Assembly (NCBI RefSeq): GCF_004349055.1
Contig: NZ_SMKX01000005.1
Coordinates: 1 to 64,000, forward strand
Origin: Kribbella antibiotica
GTDB taxonomy: Bacteria; Actinomycetota; Actinomycetes; Propionibacteriales; Kribbellaceae
Reading direction: 5' to 3'
DNA length: 64,000 bases
Shown: in pieces, positions 33,710 to 42,454 of the stretch
Position numbering within the stretch: position 1 is the first letter of the stretch
Layout: the number at the start of each line of letters is the position of its first letter
Program-made: the position numbers and the translations under genes
Notes under the pieces: model-generated
What the model was told of the DNA's origin: nothing
Seen by the model: the letters and a program-made list of their open reading frames with translations, nothing else
Database searches by the model: none

Positions 33710-36370
33710 TCAATTTACCGGTGAAGACCGCAATGCGGCATCCCTCTCGCGAGTGGCGTGCCCGCCCGGAGTCGGCTCGAGCATCAGCACCGATGGCACC
33801 TGGTCGGCGAAGCCGAGCCGGAGCAGCCCGTAGCCGATCCCGGCCAGACCCAGCAGCAGCCCCGGAGATTCCACCCCGTCCGGAGTGCCGCTGCGGGCAC
33901 CGTCCTGCTCGATCGACGAGAGGACGGCCCCGGCTCGCCGGGCCAGCAGCCCCGCGACTCCTGGCCGTCCGTCGAGTGCCAGCGTGGCCAAGCGGTCGAG
34001 TGCGCCCAGCTCGCCATGGCACAGGCTGAGATCCGCGAGCCGCGGCCGGCTGGCGGTCCGGGCCAAGTAGACGTCCGCGTTCTCGTCGGGTGCGGAGACA
34101 CACCACCCCGGGCCGGCCGGTGCGGACCTGACGGTGTGCCCAAGTGCCCAGGCCACACCAGCACCTCCCCTGAGGAAACCGTCCGGCAACCCCGGCCGCA
34201 ACCGCAGCCGTCGCTCAAGCTGGTCGGCGACCTCGACCGCAGCCGAGGTTGGCAGCAACTGGGCAACCGCTCGCAGCGCGACCAGACCGCCGGCATCTCC
34301 GTCCCCGTACGTCGGTACGGCGGCCGCCGCCGGAACGGCTCCGATCAGCGCGATCGCGGTCTCGGCCCACCCGGCCAGCTCGCGGTCGTCCAGCAGCCGG
34401 CTCAACCTGGCCAGCGCATAAGCGATCCCGCCCAGTCCGTGGTATCCAGTTCCGGCGGCGACGAGCGCTTCCGGCTCGTCCGCCAGGGACTCCAGCACCT
34501 GGTGAACCGGTCGGACGGCCTCGAGCGCAGTGGCCCGATAGCGGTCCCCGTCGGTGAGAACCGCGAGCTGGGCCAGGAACAACGCCGTACCGCAGTATCC
34601 GCTGGGCAGTCCGGCCCCTAGCGGGAGCACCGCCCAGTAGCTGTCGTCCACCGGCTCCAGGCCGATCCAGTTGGTCCGGTCCGGCCCGACGAGGGCGGTC
34701 GCGAGGAGCGTATCGGCGACTTCGGTCGCTGCCGCCAGCAGCCGCTCGGGATGTGCACTGCCGGCCGATTCGTGCTGCCGCGACAGCACAGGGGAGCGGT
34801 GCTCGACCTCCGCCTGCCGGGTGGCCAGCGTTGCGCGGATCACCCAGTTCTGGCGGTCCCGGTCGGTGTCGTTCAGCTCGCGCAACCGGCGCTCAACCGT
34901 GGCGGCAGTCGATTCCGGCCAGGCTTCGGGCACTCGGGTGCCGTCGGCGGCCCACAGGTCGGTGCTGGCGGGAGTGGACCGGAAGTACGGGATGTCGTCC
35001 TGCTCGAGGTCGGCGAGCTCGTGCACGATCAAGGACTGCAGCAGTTCGGTCGGTGAACTGTCCTGGAGTTGCCGGAACAACTTGTCGCGGACAGCTTCAC
35101 TGCGCAGAGCTCGTGGGTGCCCACTCGACTCCTGCAGCCAGCCGTACTCAGCGGTCGGCCGCGCCACCCAGCGAATCTCGTCGGTCGCGAACCGGGCCAG
35201 CAGTCCGTCCGCCCCGAGCAGTTCGTCGCGATACCGCGCAATGACGTCGTACGCGAAGGTGAACCCGGCCACCATCGCGGACGCGTGATCGCGTGGCTCA
35301 GCCGGTACGTCGCCCACCCGCGGCCGGTTCGGTGTCACCGGAGCGGTCCGTTCGACGCGCACCGAACGCATCAGATCGGTGCCCTCGCCGGCCCAACCGA
35401 GTTGTGAGAAGGGCATCTCACCGGCGTCACCGCCGAGACCCGACAGGTCGCGCATGCCGATGTCACCGGTGACCGAGAACGGCAGCAGCGCCGTCCGGTG
35501 CACCGATTCGGCCAGGACCCGATCCGCAGGATCCGTGGTCGACATCGGCAGCGCCGAGTGGAACAAGGTCTCCAGGTCGACAAGCACCGGATGCTCGCCG
35601 GCCGCGATCAGGTTCTCGAAGTGCATGTCCACGCCGTCGAGCAGATGGAGCAGCGCCAGGATCACACCTTGGCGGTAGTAGTACCGGGTTACCCCGGCCA
35701 CGTCCGGACAGCCCTCCGGCTCGATGAACTCCGCCCAGCCGTAGCTGGACCGGCTCACCAATCGGGCTGTCCGGACGGCGATTCCGCTGCGGAGCGCCAG
35801 CCAGTCCAAGAGCTCGTTGAAATGCGCATGGACCGCGAGCGACCGCGGCTTGTAGACCAGCCGGCGGCCGGACGCGAAGGTGAGCAACTGCACCGCCCGC
35901 CCACCACAGTGCCCATCTCCGGCCTGTTCGGCGGCGGTCAGCGCACCAGGGTCCACTCCGTCGAACAGCGCCCGTACGACGGCCGACCGGTCAGCCGCCC
36001 ATCGCGTGGTCAGCTCGTCCCAGTTCTGGACGGCGCGATCGCAGATCCGCTCGCAGCGCTCGTGGAGCAGGGGGTAGCGCTCGAAGATCTCCTCCATGCC
36101 CCCGTCCTCCGCGAGGCTCCGCAGGAAGTGATCGAAGCGATCAGCCGGACTGTCACCCCGCAGGACACCGTGCTCGCGCGCGCGGTTCAGCTCAAGAACG
36201 ATGGCCCGTGCCGACGCATGGACCAGCCGGCGCGCCACCTGATCCAGCTGATGGCCGGAGGCCGCGGCGCCGGCTCCGGTCAAACGCTTGCGGGTGCGCT
36301 CGAGCATCGGCTCGAAACAGCGCCGGAACGCCGCCTGCCACTCCGGCATTCCGTCGTACGAGGTGATCAC
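33710..36370 (-). CDS. lanM: Class II lanthionine synthetase LanM
   Basis: An 886-residue bifunctional enzyme; GTG at 36368-36370 is the only usable start. The dehydratase half shows the kinase-like motifs VYKPR (172-176), HFEN (250-253) and DLET (265-268). The LanC-like cyclase half has repeated GxxG helix-hairpin segments (GYCGTALFLAQLA, GTGYHGLGGIAYALA, GGAGVAWALG) and zinc ligands Cys784-His785 in LCHGEL, with Cys757 in GPGWC as probable third ligand. The Cys757-Cys784 spacing is 27 residues, shorter than in typical LanC/LanM, so the cyclase is compacted. It is the first gene of a four-gene unit and modifies the two downstream precursors. Confidence 0.92.
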   Translation of the reverse strand: MITSYDGMPEWQAAFRRCFEPMLERTRKRLTGAGAAASGHQLDQVARRLVHASARAIVLELNRAREHGVLRGDSPADRFDHFLRSLAEDGGMEEIFERYPLLHERCERICDRAVQNWDELTTRWAADRSAVVRALFDGVDPGALTAAEQAGDGHCGGRAVQLLTFASGRRLVYKPRSLAVHAHFNELLDWLALRSGIAVRTARLVSRSSYGWAEFIEPEGCPDVAGVTRYYYRQGVILALLHLLDGVDMHFENLIAAGEHPVLVDLETLFHSALPMSTTDPADRVLAESVHRTALLPFSVTGDIGMRDLSGLGGDAGEMPFSQLGWAGEGTDLMRSVRVERTAPVTPNRPRVGDVPAEPRDHASAMVAGFTFAYDVIARYRDELLGADGLLARFATDEIRWVARPTAEYGWLQESSGHPRALRSEAVRDKLFRQLQDSSPTELLQSLIVHELADLEQDDIPYFRSTPASTDLWAADGTRVPEAWPESTAATVERRLRELNDTDRDRQNWVIRATLATRQAEVEHRSPVLSRQHESAGSAHPERLLAAATEVADTLLATALVGPDRTNWIGLEPVDDSYWAVLPLGAGLPSGYCGTALFLAQLAVLTDGDRYRATALEAVRPVHQVLESLADEPEALVAAGTGYHGLGGIAYALARLSRLLDDRELAGWAETAIALIGAVPAAAAVPTYGDGDAGGLVALRAVAQLLPTSAAVEVADQLERRLRLRPGLPDGFLRGGAGVAWALGHTVRSAPAGPGWCVSAPDENADVYLARTASRPRLADLSLCHGELGALDRLATLALDGRPGVAGLLARRAGAVLSSIEQDGARSGTPDGVESPGLLLGLAGIGYGLLRLGFADQVPSVLMLEPTPGGHATRERDAALRSSPVN

Positions 36371-36416
36371 CTGCGCAACTATGGCAAAGCGGACCGGGCC
36401 GGAACACGCCCATCGC

Positions 36417-36482
36417 TACCCATCTAGCCGCGCACCCTACCCATTCAGCGCGAAGCCTCGCCGTACCCACTGAATGGGTAGG
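36417..36482. promoter_or_regulatory. Cluster of TACCCA half-sites in the lanM promoter region
   Basis: TACCCA occurs at 36417-36422, 36438-36443 and 36464-36469, with TGGGTA at 36475-36480. The second and fourth belong to a perfect 13-bp inverted repeat, CCTACCCATTCAG (36436-36448) and CTGAATGGGTAGG (36470-36482). The third and fourth make a tighter palindrome with a 5-bp spacer. The sites fill the 157-bp divergent region between lanM and the small gene at 36528. They are a probable operator, plausibly for the LuxR regulator of the locus. Confidence 0.6.
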
Positions 36483-36527
36483 CATCCCCATATCGGCGAG
36501 GGCGGGTCCGCCGGTTGACTCGGTGCC

Positions 36528-36758
36528 ATGACCGAACCACAGCTCACTTCTCTGCCCGACGCCGTCGTCGACGGACAGCGCCTGCTGGAGCGCTTCGGTC
36601 GGACCGCGGACGGCCGGCCCCGCAGGATGTCGCCCATCGAGGCCTTCGTACTCGCGGCAACGCGGACCAGCCTCGTACGGCGCGACGCGAACGGCGCGCT
36701 GCTGGTGCCGGCGCAAACCGACGCCGGCCTCGTTCTCACGAGACGGCGTCGGTGGTAG
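36528..36758 (+). CDS. Small hypothetical protein divergent from lanM
   Basis: A 76-residue frame starting MTEPQLTSLPDAVV, Arg-rich towards the C-terminus (LVLTRRRRW), without signal peptide or membrane helix. It shares the TACCCA-type operator region with lanM, so it could be co-regulated with the lanthipeptide locus; no domain is recognised. Reality as a gene is supported by position and coding bias but not by homology that I can see. Confidence 0.5.
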   Translation: MTEPQLTSLPDAVVDGQRLLERFGRTADGRPRRMSPIEAFVLAATRTSLVRRDANGALLVPAQTDAGLVLTRRRRW

Positions 36759-36766
36759 TCAGCAGG

Positions 36767-37366
36767 TCAGTCGCAGGTGTCGCAGATGCCGCTGGCGGGC
36801 GTCTGCAGGTTGCACTTGGGGCAGGCCTTGATCGGGCGCTCGGCGATCGCGGCCTTGCGGGCGCGGGCACGAGCGGCACCGAGCTTGGCCGGGATCATCG
36901 CGCTGCCACCGTCGGAGGGCAGGTTGCCGGCCTCGAAGTGGCGGTAGGCGGCGAGACGCTGGTGCGAAGCGTGCGCGTCCGGGTCGGCCGGGGTCTCGCC
37001 GGTGGCGGCGCCGACGATGGCGGCATAGCCCTCGAAGACACTTTCGTCGGGGTTGACGGCCAGCGCGGGCAGCATCGGCTCACCGCGGCGCAGGTTCTCC
37101 GCGTAGACCTCGGCGAGCGTGCCGCCGATCCAGAGCTTCGGCAGCTGCTTGGTCCGGATACCGGTCAGCTCCTGCACGCCGACGGCGAGGTCCTTGAGCT
37201 GAACGACGGATTGATACTTCTTCGCGGCGACCAGGAGCAACTCACGTGCTGCTCCGGCCCACTCGACCCGCGCGGCGGCTACTCCGATATCGGACACCTC
37301 ACGCCATTCACGCGCTTCAACTTCCGGCAGTTCTTGGTCTGATGTGGCGACATCGAAGATAGACAC
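36767..37366 (-). CDS. Hypothetical protein with C-terminal zinc ribbon
   Basis: I place the start at the GTG at 37364-37366 (VSIFDVATSDQELPE), since the longer frame upstream overlaps the sigma-factor gene in another frame. The 199-residue product is helical through the middle (REWREVSDIGVAAARVEWAGAARE). It ends with CPKCNLQTPASGICDTC, four cysteines that could bind zinc. I recognise no family. It lies 52 bp downstream of the sigma factor on the same strand and may be in its operon. Confidence 0.6.
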   Translation of the reverse strand: MSIFDVATSDQELPEVEAREWREVSDIGVAAARVEWAGAARELLLVAAKKYQSVVQLKDLAVGVQELTGIRTKQLPKLWIGGTLAEVYAENLRRGEPMLPALAVNPDESVFEGYAAIVGAATGETPADPDAHASHQRLAAYRHFEAGNLPSDGGSAMIPAKLGAARARARKAAIAERPIKACPKCNLQTPASGICDTCD

Positions 37367-37418
37367 ACTTGAAACCCTACGGGGCCGGGGCCGATCGGCG
37401 AAACCGAACGGTGTGAGT

Positions 37419-37991
37419 TCAGTCCTGCTTCGGCAGCAGTTGAGCCTTGAGAGACACCCTGGCCCGGCTGATTCGTGACTTAACTGTGCCCACCGGGACC
37501 CCGACCTGGACAGCGATCTCGTCATAACTGAGCTCGTAGATGTCACGCAGGACGACCGAAGTGACAGTTTCGGGCAGGTCGGTCTCGAGGTGTTCGAGCG
37601 CGTCGAGCAGATCCAGCCGGGTTCCGGCGACCACGCTCGTCGTCCGGGGGTCAGGGCGGTCGTAGTGCGCCGGGCGGTCGTCGTCGTGCCAGGCGGCCGG
37701 GTTCTCGGCGGCGCGGCGTTTGAGCCGGCGATAGGTCTCGCGGGCCGCATTCGAGGCGACGACGTGCACCCAGGTGCTGAAGCGGCTGCGGCCGGAGAAG
37801 GTCCCGATCTTGGTCGCAATAGCCAGCAGCGCGTCCTGACAGGCATCCTCCGCGTCGGCCCGGTGCGGAAGGACCCGCTGGCAGATCCGGATCACCTGCG
37901 GCTGTACCTGACGGATCAGCTCATCCAGCAGTGCGGGTTCCTGGGCAGCGCGCCGAGCCAGGTCGTCGAGCGCGTCCGCGTCGTTCGGCAT
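37419..37991 (-). CDS. ECF-type RNA polymerase sigma factor
   Basis: A 190-residue sigma-70 family protein (start MPNDADALDDLARR at 37989-37991; an upstream ATG at 38013-38015 adds eight residues). Region 2 includes RADAEDACQDALLAIATKIGTFSGRSRFSTW in successive helices. Region 4 holds YELSYDEIAVQVGVPVGTVKSRISRAR, with the recognition helix. No anti-sigma gene follows; instead a kinase gene starts divergently within a few bases, suggesting a shared signalling function. Confidence 0.87.
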   Translation of the reverse strand: MPNDADALDDLARRAAQEPALLDELIRQVQPQVIRICQRVLPHRADAEDACQDALLAIATKIGTFSGRSRFSTWVHVVASNAARETYRRLKRRAAENPAAWHDDDRPAHYDRPDPRTTSVVAGTRLDLLDALEHLETDLPETVTSVVLRDIYELSYDEIAVQVGVPVGTVKSRISRARVSLKAQLLPKQD

Positions 37992-38013
37992 GTCGTTGAC
38001 GATAATGGCCGGC

Positions 38014-39357
38014 ATGGTTCAGCCCTCTCATTTTGGCCGTTACGCCGTGATCCGGCGGCTGGGCAGTGGTGGATTCGCTGCTGTCTGGCTGGTTCGGGAC
38101 GAGTCACTCGACGCCGAGGTGGCGGTCAAGGTGCTGGCCGAGCACTGGGTCGACAATCTCGACGTACGGCGTCGCTTTGTCGAGGAGGGCCGGTTCCTGC
38201 GGAAGGTCGATTCGCCGTACGTCGTCGGAGTCCACGACATCGGCACGACCGACGACGACCGGCCGTTCCTGGTGCTCACCTACGCCGATCGCGGGACGCT
38301 GGCCGAGCGCATCAAGGCTGGCCCACTGCCGCTGGCCGACACCGTGGCCGTGATCGAGGACGTGAGCGCGGGACTCCAGGAGCTGCACGACCGCGGCGTA
38401 CTGCATCGGGACGTGAAGCCGGAGAACGTTCTCTTCCGCAGTACGCCGACCGGTGAGCGGGCGATGCTGGGTGATCTGGGGCTGGGGAAGTCGCTGGAGG
38501 CGGTGTCGCGGGTGACGATGCCAGGCGGTACGCCGGCCTATGTCGCGCCCGAGCAGGTGCGTGGTGACGTGCTCGATCCGCGGGCCGATCTGTATGCGCT
38601 GGCCGCGGTCACGTACGCCGCCCTGGCCGGACAGCCGCCGTACGGGGCGACGACCCTGGCCGCGGTGCTCGCGGTTGATGGACCGCCGCCGCCGTTGGAG
38701 ACAGTGCCTGCGGCGGTGAACGACGTCATCCGGCGTGGGCTGCGCAAGGACCGGGATCAGCGCTGGCCCGACGTACGGGCGTTTGCCGAGGCGTTGCGAT
38801 CGGCTGCGGACACTGCTGAACCTCGGCGCCGCTTCTCGCTGAACCCGTGGGTGGCGGCCACGGTCGCTGCTGCGGTGCTCGGTGGGGCTGGGGGCTATCT
38901 GGGCTGGCAGTACGGCGTTGGGCGGCAGTGGGTGCGGGTGGTGGATCAACAGAAGGTCCTGTCGGTTGAGCTTCCGCGGGACTGGACGGATAGCCGGACC
39001 GGCAGCGGCTGGCAGCCTGCGGGAGCGACCGGTCAGCTGCCTGGTCTGCTGGTGAGCGCTGACAACGCCGCCTGGAGCAGTGCTGGGGCGAAGGTTCCGG
39101 GGGTGTTCGTTGGGGTGCTGCCGTCGGGGACGCTGCCTGCGGCCAGCTCGCTTCCGGGCCCCGAGGGCTGTACGGCGTCTGCTCGGAGCGACAGCGGGCC
39201 GACTGCCACTGCGACGTACGAAGGCTGTCCGACGGGGATGACGACGTACGAGCGGGTGAAGCAGTTCGACGGGGCGCTGGTCCGGATCCAGGTGCGAGCC
39301 GAGGACGCTGCTCAGGCTGAGCAGGTCCTCGACTCGGTGAACTACGCGCCGAGGTAA
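38014..39357 (+). CDS. Transmembrane serine/threonine protein kinase (PknB-type)
   Basis: The start is taken at the ATG at 38014 (MVQPSHFGRYAVIRRL). The 447-residue product has a kinase domain (about 8-265): glycine loop GSGGFAAVW, Lys39 in VAVKVL, catalytic loop HRDVKPEN with Asp133. The Mg-binding motif is DLG instead of DFG. One membrane helix near residue 285 (WVAATVAAAVLGGAGGYLG) leads to an extracellular domain of about 140 residues with two Cys, without PASTA repeats. It probably senses an external cue. Alternative upstream ATGs at 37990 and 38005 exist. Its 3' end overlaps the convergent secreted-protein gene by 16 bp. Confidence 0.87.
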   Translation: MVQPSHFGRYAVIRRLGSGGFAAVWLVRDESLDAEVAVKVLAEHWVDNLDVRRRFVEEGRFLRKVDSPYVVGVHDIGTTDDDRPFLVLTYADRGTLAERIKAGPLPLADTVAVIEDVSAGLQELHDRGVLHRDVKPENVLFRSTPTGERAMLGDLGLGKSLEAVSRVTMPGGTPAYVAPEQVRGDVLDPRADLYALAAVTYAALAGQPPYGATTLAAVLAVDGPPPPLETVPAAVNDVIRRGLRKDRDQRWPDVRAFAEALRSAADTAEPRRRFSLNPWVAATVAAAVLGGAGGYLGWQYGVGRQWVRVVDQQKVLSVELPRDWTDSRTGSGWQPAGATGQLPGLLVSADNAAWSSAGAKVPGVFVGVLPSGTLPAASSLPGPEGCTASARSDSGPTATATYEGCPTGMTTYERVKQFDGALVRIQVRAEDAAQAEQVLDSVNYAPR

Positions 39358-40505
39358 TACGGGCGGCTGTCTTCGGCGCCCGCCTTCACCGGCGTGGCCA
39401 GCTCGCAGGTGCCGTCCTTCGGCGTGCAGCGCGCGATCGCGGTCTTACCGCCTTGCTCGGCGAGGACGAGGATGTGGGTGGCGTCCTCCATCGTCGTGGA
39501 GATGATCGCAACCTTGGAACCGCCGCCCCACTCCCGAATCGGCCTGCCGTTCTTCAGGTCGAGCGCAGCGAACAGGCCGTCGCTGTACCCATCCCGGTAC
39601 GCCGGTCCACCGAGCGCGAAGGTGCTTCCGCCGAGGATCTCGTCGACCCCGTAGTCGCACGTACCCCAGCGCTTCTGGCCGTTCGCGAGATCAACCAGCG
39701 CTGTGCAGCTGCCGTCGTTCGAGGTGGAGACGATCGACGCGGCGAGCTGAAGGTTCGAGGACACCGCGGACGGCGAAGGCGCGCTGTTGACGGCCTTGGG
39801 GGCGTCGTCGCCAGCGATCCACTTGTAGAGGTTCTGCTTGCCGCTCTTGTTCAGTGCGCTGAAGTAGATCTCGCTGCCCTGGACCGCGTGGACGATCGGG
39901 CCGTGCTCGCCGGTGAGCTTCAGCTCGTACTTCTCGCCACTGCCGTTCTCGCGCCAGACCAGCGTGTACTTCGCGAGCTCGGTGCCGTCCGCACTCGTGG
40001 GCTGGATGGCGTACGCGCTGGTGGAGCGGTCGGCCGAGGAGCGGACCGTGGAGACGTCCTTGACGGTCTCGCCGCGCTTGCCCGCGGTCCACGTGGTGAG
40101 TGAGCCCTTGCCGGTGTCGCCGGGGCTGCTCAGCACGAGCGCGTCCTTGGTGCCTGCCCGGGCGATGTCCCAGACCGGGCCGTCCGTCGCCGGCAGCGTG
40201 AACTTGGTCGCGCCGAAGTGGACGGTGCGGCCGTCCATGTACGACGCCTTGGGCGCCGCGCCCTGCTTGAGCTTGGTCAGGTCCAGAGTGAGCTTGACTG
40301 TGCTGCCCGGTGTGCTCGAAGGCGTGCCTGAGGGCTTGCTCGGCGTCGTGGACGGCTTCGTCGTGGTGCTGCTGATCGGGTTGGCGTTGCCACCCGACGC
40401 TGCAGCGAGCGTCGGCGTCTGCTGTGCAGCCACCAGCGCACCCGCGACCACAGCAGCGACCGAAACGCTCGCGACCAGGCCGGCCAGCTTGATACTCCGA
40501 TTCAT
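39342..40505 (-). CDS. Secreted or membrane-anchored protein of unknown function
   Basis: The start is the ATG at 40503-40505 (MNRSIKLAGLVASVSVAAVV), preceded by GGAGGG. The 387-residue product has an N-terminal signal or anchor helix, a Thr/Ser/Pro-rich linker (about 45-75) and a C-terminal domain of about 300 residues. Its repeated short blocks (LVLSSPGDTGKG, YKWIAGDDAPK, ALVDLANGQKRWG) suggest a beta-propeller. Four Cys in the last 120 residues may form disulfides. No enzymatic motif. It is convergent with the kinase. Confidence 0.65.
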   Translation of the reverse strand: MNRSIKLAGLVASVSVAAVVAGALVAAQQTPTLAAASGGNANPISSTTTKPSTTPSKPSGTPSSTPGSTVKLTLDLTKLKQGAAPKASYMDGRTVHFGATKFTLPATDGPVWDIARAGTKDALVLSSPGDTGKGSLTTWTAGKRGETVKDVSTVRSSADRSTSAYAIQPTSADGTELAKYTLVWRENGSGEKYELKLTGEHGPIVHAVQGSEIYFSALNKSGKQNLYKWIAGDDAPKAVNSAPSPSAVSSNLQLAASIVSTSNDGSCTALVDLANGQKRWGTCDYGVDEILGGSTFALGGPAYRDGYSDGLFAALDLKNGRPIREWGGGSKVAIISTTMEDATHILVLAEQGGKTAIARCTPKDGTCELATPVKAGAEDSRPYYLGA

Positions 40506-40616
40506 GATTCCCTCCGGGGAAAATTCGTGCTCAGTGTGTCGTACTGGAGGGCTTAGATGGTGGGCCGACACGTTCGGTTCACGACACCGGAAAGTTTTCG
40601 CTGCGAGACTGGATGG

Positions 40617-42050
40617 ATGCGGAAACTTCTCGTCGTACTGGTTGGGTCAGCGCTCGTCTCGGCCGGTCTGTCGGCGGGTACTGCGGCGGCGGTGCCGGAC
40701 GGGCCGCGGGACGTGATCGTCCAGCTGTTCGAGTGGAACTGGAAGTCGGTCGGGCGCGAGTGCGGCGCGTTCCTGGGACCTCGCGGGTACGGCGCGGTGC
40801 AGGTGTCGCCGCCACAGGAGCATGTCGTGCTGCCGGGGCAGGGGTACCCGTGGTGGCAGGACTATCAGCCGGTCAGCTACAAGATCGACAACACCCGGCG
40901 GGGGACCCGCGCTGAGTTCGTGGCGATGGTGAACAGCTGCCACGCCGCCGGAGTGAAGGTGTACGTCGACGCTGTCATCAACCACATGACGGGTGGCTCG
41001 TCAGGCGGTGCGGGGAGCGCAGGATCGTCGTACACGCACTACAACTACCCGGGGCTGTACCAGACGCAGGACTTCCACCACTGCGGCCGCAACGGCAACG
41101 ACGACATCGTCAACTACGGCGACCGCTACGAGGTGCAGAACTGCGAGCTCGTCGACCTCGCCGATCTCGCGACCGACACGGACTACGTTCGCGGGCGGAT
41201 TGCGGCGTACCTGAACGATCTGTTGTCGATCGGGGTCGACGGGTTCCGGCTGGACGCTTCGAAGCACATGCCCGCCGCCGACATCGCCGCGATCAAGGCG
41301 CGGCTGTCGCGACCGGCGTACCTGGTGCAAGAAGTCATCCACGGCGATGGTGAGCCGGTCACCCCCGACGAGTACGTCGGCAACGGCGACGTGCACGAAT
41401 TCCGCTACGGCAAGGACCTCGCGAAGATCTTCAACACCGAGAAGCTGTCGTTCTTGCGGACCTTCGCCTCACCACTGCCCTCCAACAAGGCTGTCGTCTT
41501 CACCGACAACCACGACACCCAACGTGGCACGGGCGTCCTCACCTTCCGCGACAACGCCCGCTACGCCCTAGCCAACGCCTTCATGCTCGCCTGGACCTAC
41601 GGCACGCCCGCCGTCATGTCCAGCTACGAATATTCCAACAACGACCAAGGCCCACCGGCTGCAAGTGACGGCCGCACCACCGACACCACCTGCTTCACCA
41701 ACCGCTGGCGCTGCGAACACGAATGGCGCGTCATCGCCAACATGGTTGCCTTCCGCAACGCAGCCCGCGGCACCGCCGTCACCGAATGGTGGGACAACGG
41801 CAACGACGCCATAGCCTTCGCCCGAGGTAACAAGGCCTACCTAATCCTCAACGACGAGGCGTCAGCCCTCACCGGCCGCTCCTTCCACACCAATTTGCCG
41901 GCTGGCGTGTACTGCGACATCTTCCACGGCGACTACACCCCAGGCACCTGCACCGGCCCGACGTACACAGTCGACGCCAACGGCTGGTTCCAAGCCAACA
42001 TCGCATCCCAAGACGGCCTAGCCCTCCACACCGCAGCGAAGGTGAGCTGA
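40617..42050 (+). CDS. Secreted alpha-amylase, GH13
   Basis: The start is the ATG at 40617 (MRKLLVVLVGSALVS). The 477-residue product has a signal peptide (cleavage near TAAAVPDG) and a GH13 catalytic domain of the actinobacterial/animal amylase type. Nucleophile Asp213 is in GVDGFRLDASKHM, acid/base Glu239 in YLVQEVIHGDGE and the third carboxylate Asp300 in FTDNHDTQRG. VYVDAVINHMTG is the first conserved GH13 block. The C-terminal beta domain is present, but there is no starch-binding module. It hydrolyses internal alpha-1,4 bonds of starch outside the cell. Confidence 0.94.
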   Translation: MRKLLVVLVGSALVSAGLSAGTAAAVPDGPRDVIVQLFEWNWKSVGRECGAFLGPRGYGAVQVSPPQEHVVLPGQGYPWWQDYQPVSYKIDNTRRGTRAEFVAMVNSCHAAGVKVYVDAVINHMTGGSSGGAGSAGSSYTHYNYPGLYQTQDFHHCGRNGNDDIVNYGDRYEVQNCELVDLADLATDTDYVRGRIAAYLNDLLSIGVDGFRLDASKHMPAADIAAIKARLSRPAYLVQEVIHGDGEPVTPDEYVGNGDVHEFRYGKDLAKIFNTEKLSFLRTFASPLPSNKAVVFTDNHDTQRGTGVLTFRDNARYALANAFMLAWTYGTPAVMSSYEYSNNDQGPPAASDGRTTDTTCFTNRWRCEHEWRVIANMVAFRNAARGTAVTEWWDNGNDAIAFARGNKAYLILNDEASALTGRSFHTNLPAGVYCDIFHGDYTPGTCTGPTYTVDANGWFQANIASQDGLALHTAAKVS

Positions 42051-42085
42051 CGCCCTGCCCCGTCCAGCCACGCTCGAGCGTTCCA

Positions 42086-42454
42086 TCAGTGCGACGGGCT
42101 TGGCCAGCCCGCACCTCGCCGAATCACGACGCGCCCACAGACCACGAAGCCCCGGTGAACCTCATCAGAAAGCTCCAGTTGCAGGAGGTGGCCCTGGTGT
42201 CGATCGGGGATGTGCAGAAACTCGTCGATCTCGGCTCGGTTCGCTGAGACCGCGACCGTGAGCCCGTTGTATCCGGAGGCAACCTTCATCCCCAGCACAC
42301 CGGAAAAGACGACATCCACGAAGTGGTCGTATCCTGCACCCGGTCGTCCTCGAAGCACCAGCGTCGAATGCGACCTGCTGTAGGACCACAGCTGGAACGG
42401 GTGGTCGAGACGGAACGGCAGCGACTGCCTGTCGGCCGCCCCATCGGCCCTCAC
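42086..42454 (-). CDS. Hypothetical protein, third gene of a small-protein cassette
   Basis: I place the start at the GTG at 42452-42454, which overlaps the stop of the preceding gene (GTGA). The 122-residue product begins VRADGAADRQSLPFRLDHPFQLW, has no signal peptide or membrane helix and is predicted mixed alpha/beta (HFVDVVFSGVLGMKVASGY). No family is recognised. Overlap-coupling with the two upstream small genes indicates a common role. Confidence 0.6.
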   Translation of the reverse strand: MRADGAADRQSLPFRLDHPFQLWSYSRSHSTLVLRGRPGAGYDHFVDVVFSGVLGMKVASGYNGLTVAVSANRAEIDEFLHIPDRHQGHLLQLELSDEVHRGFVVCGRVVIRRGAGWPSPSH

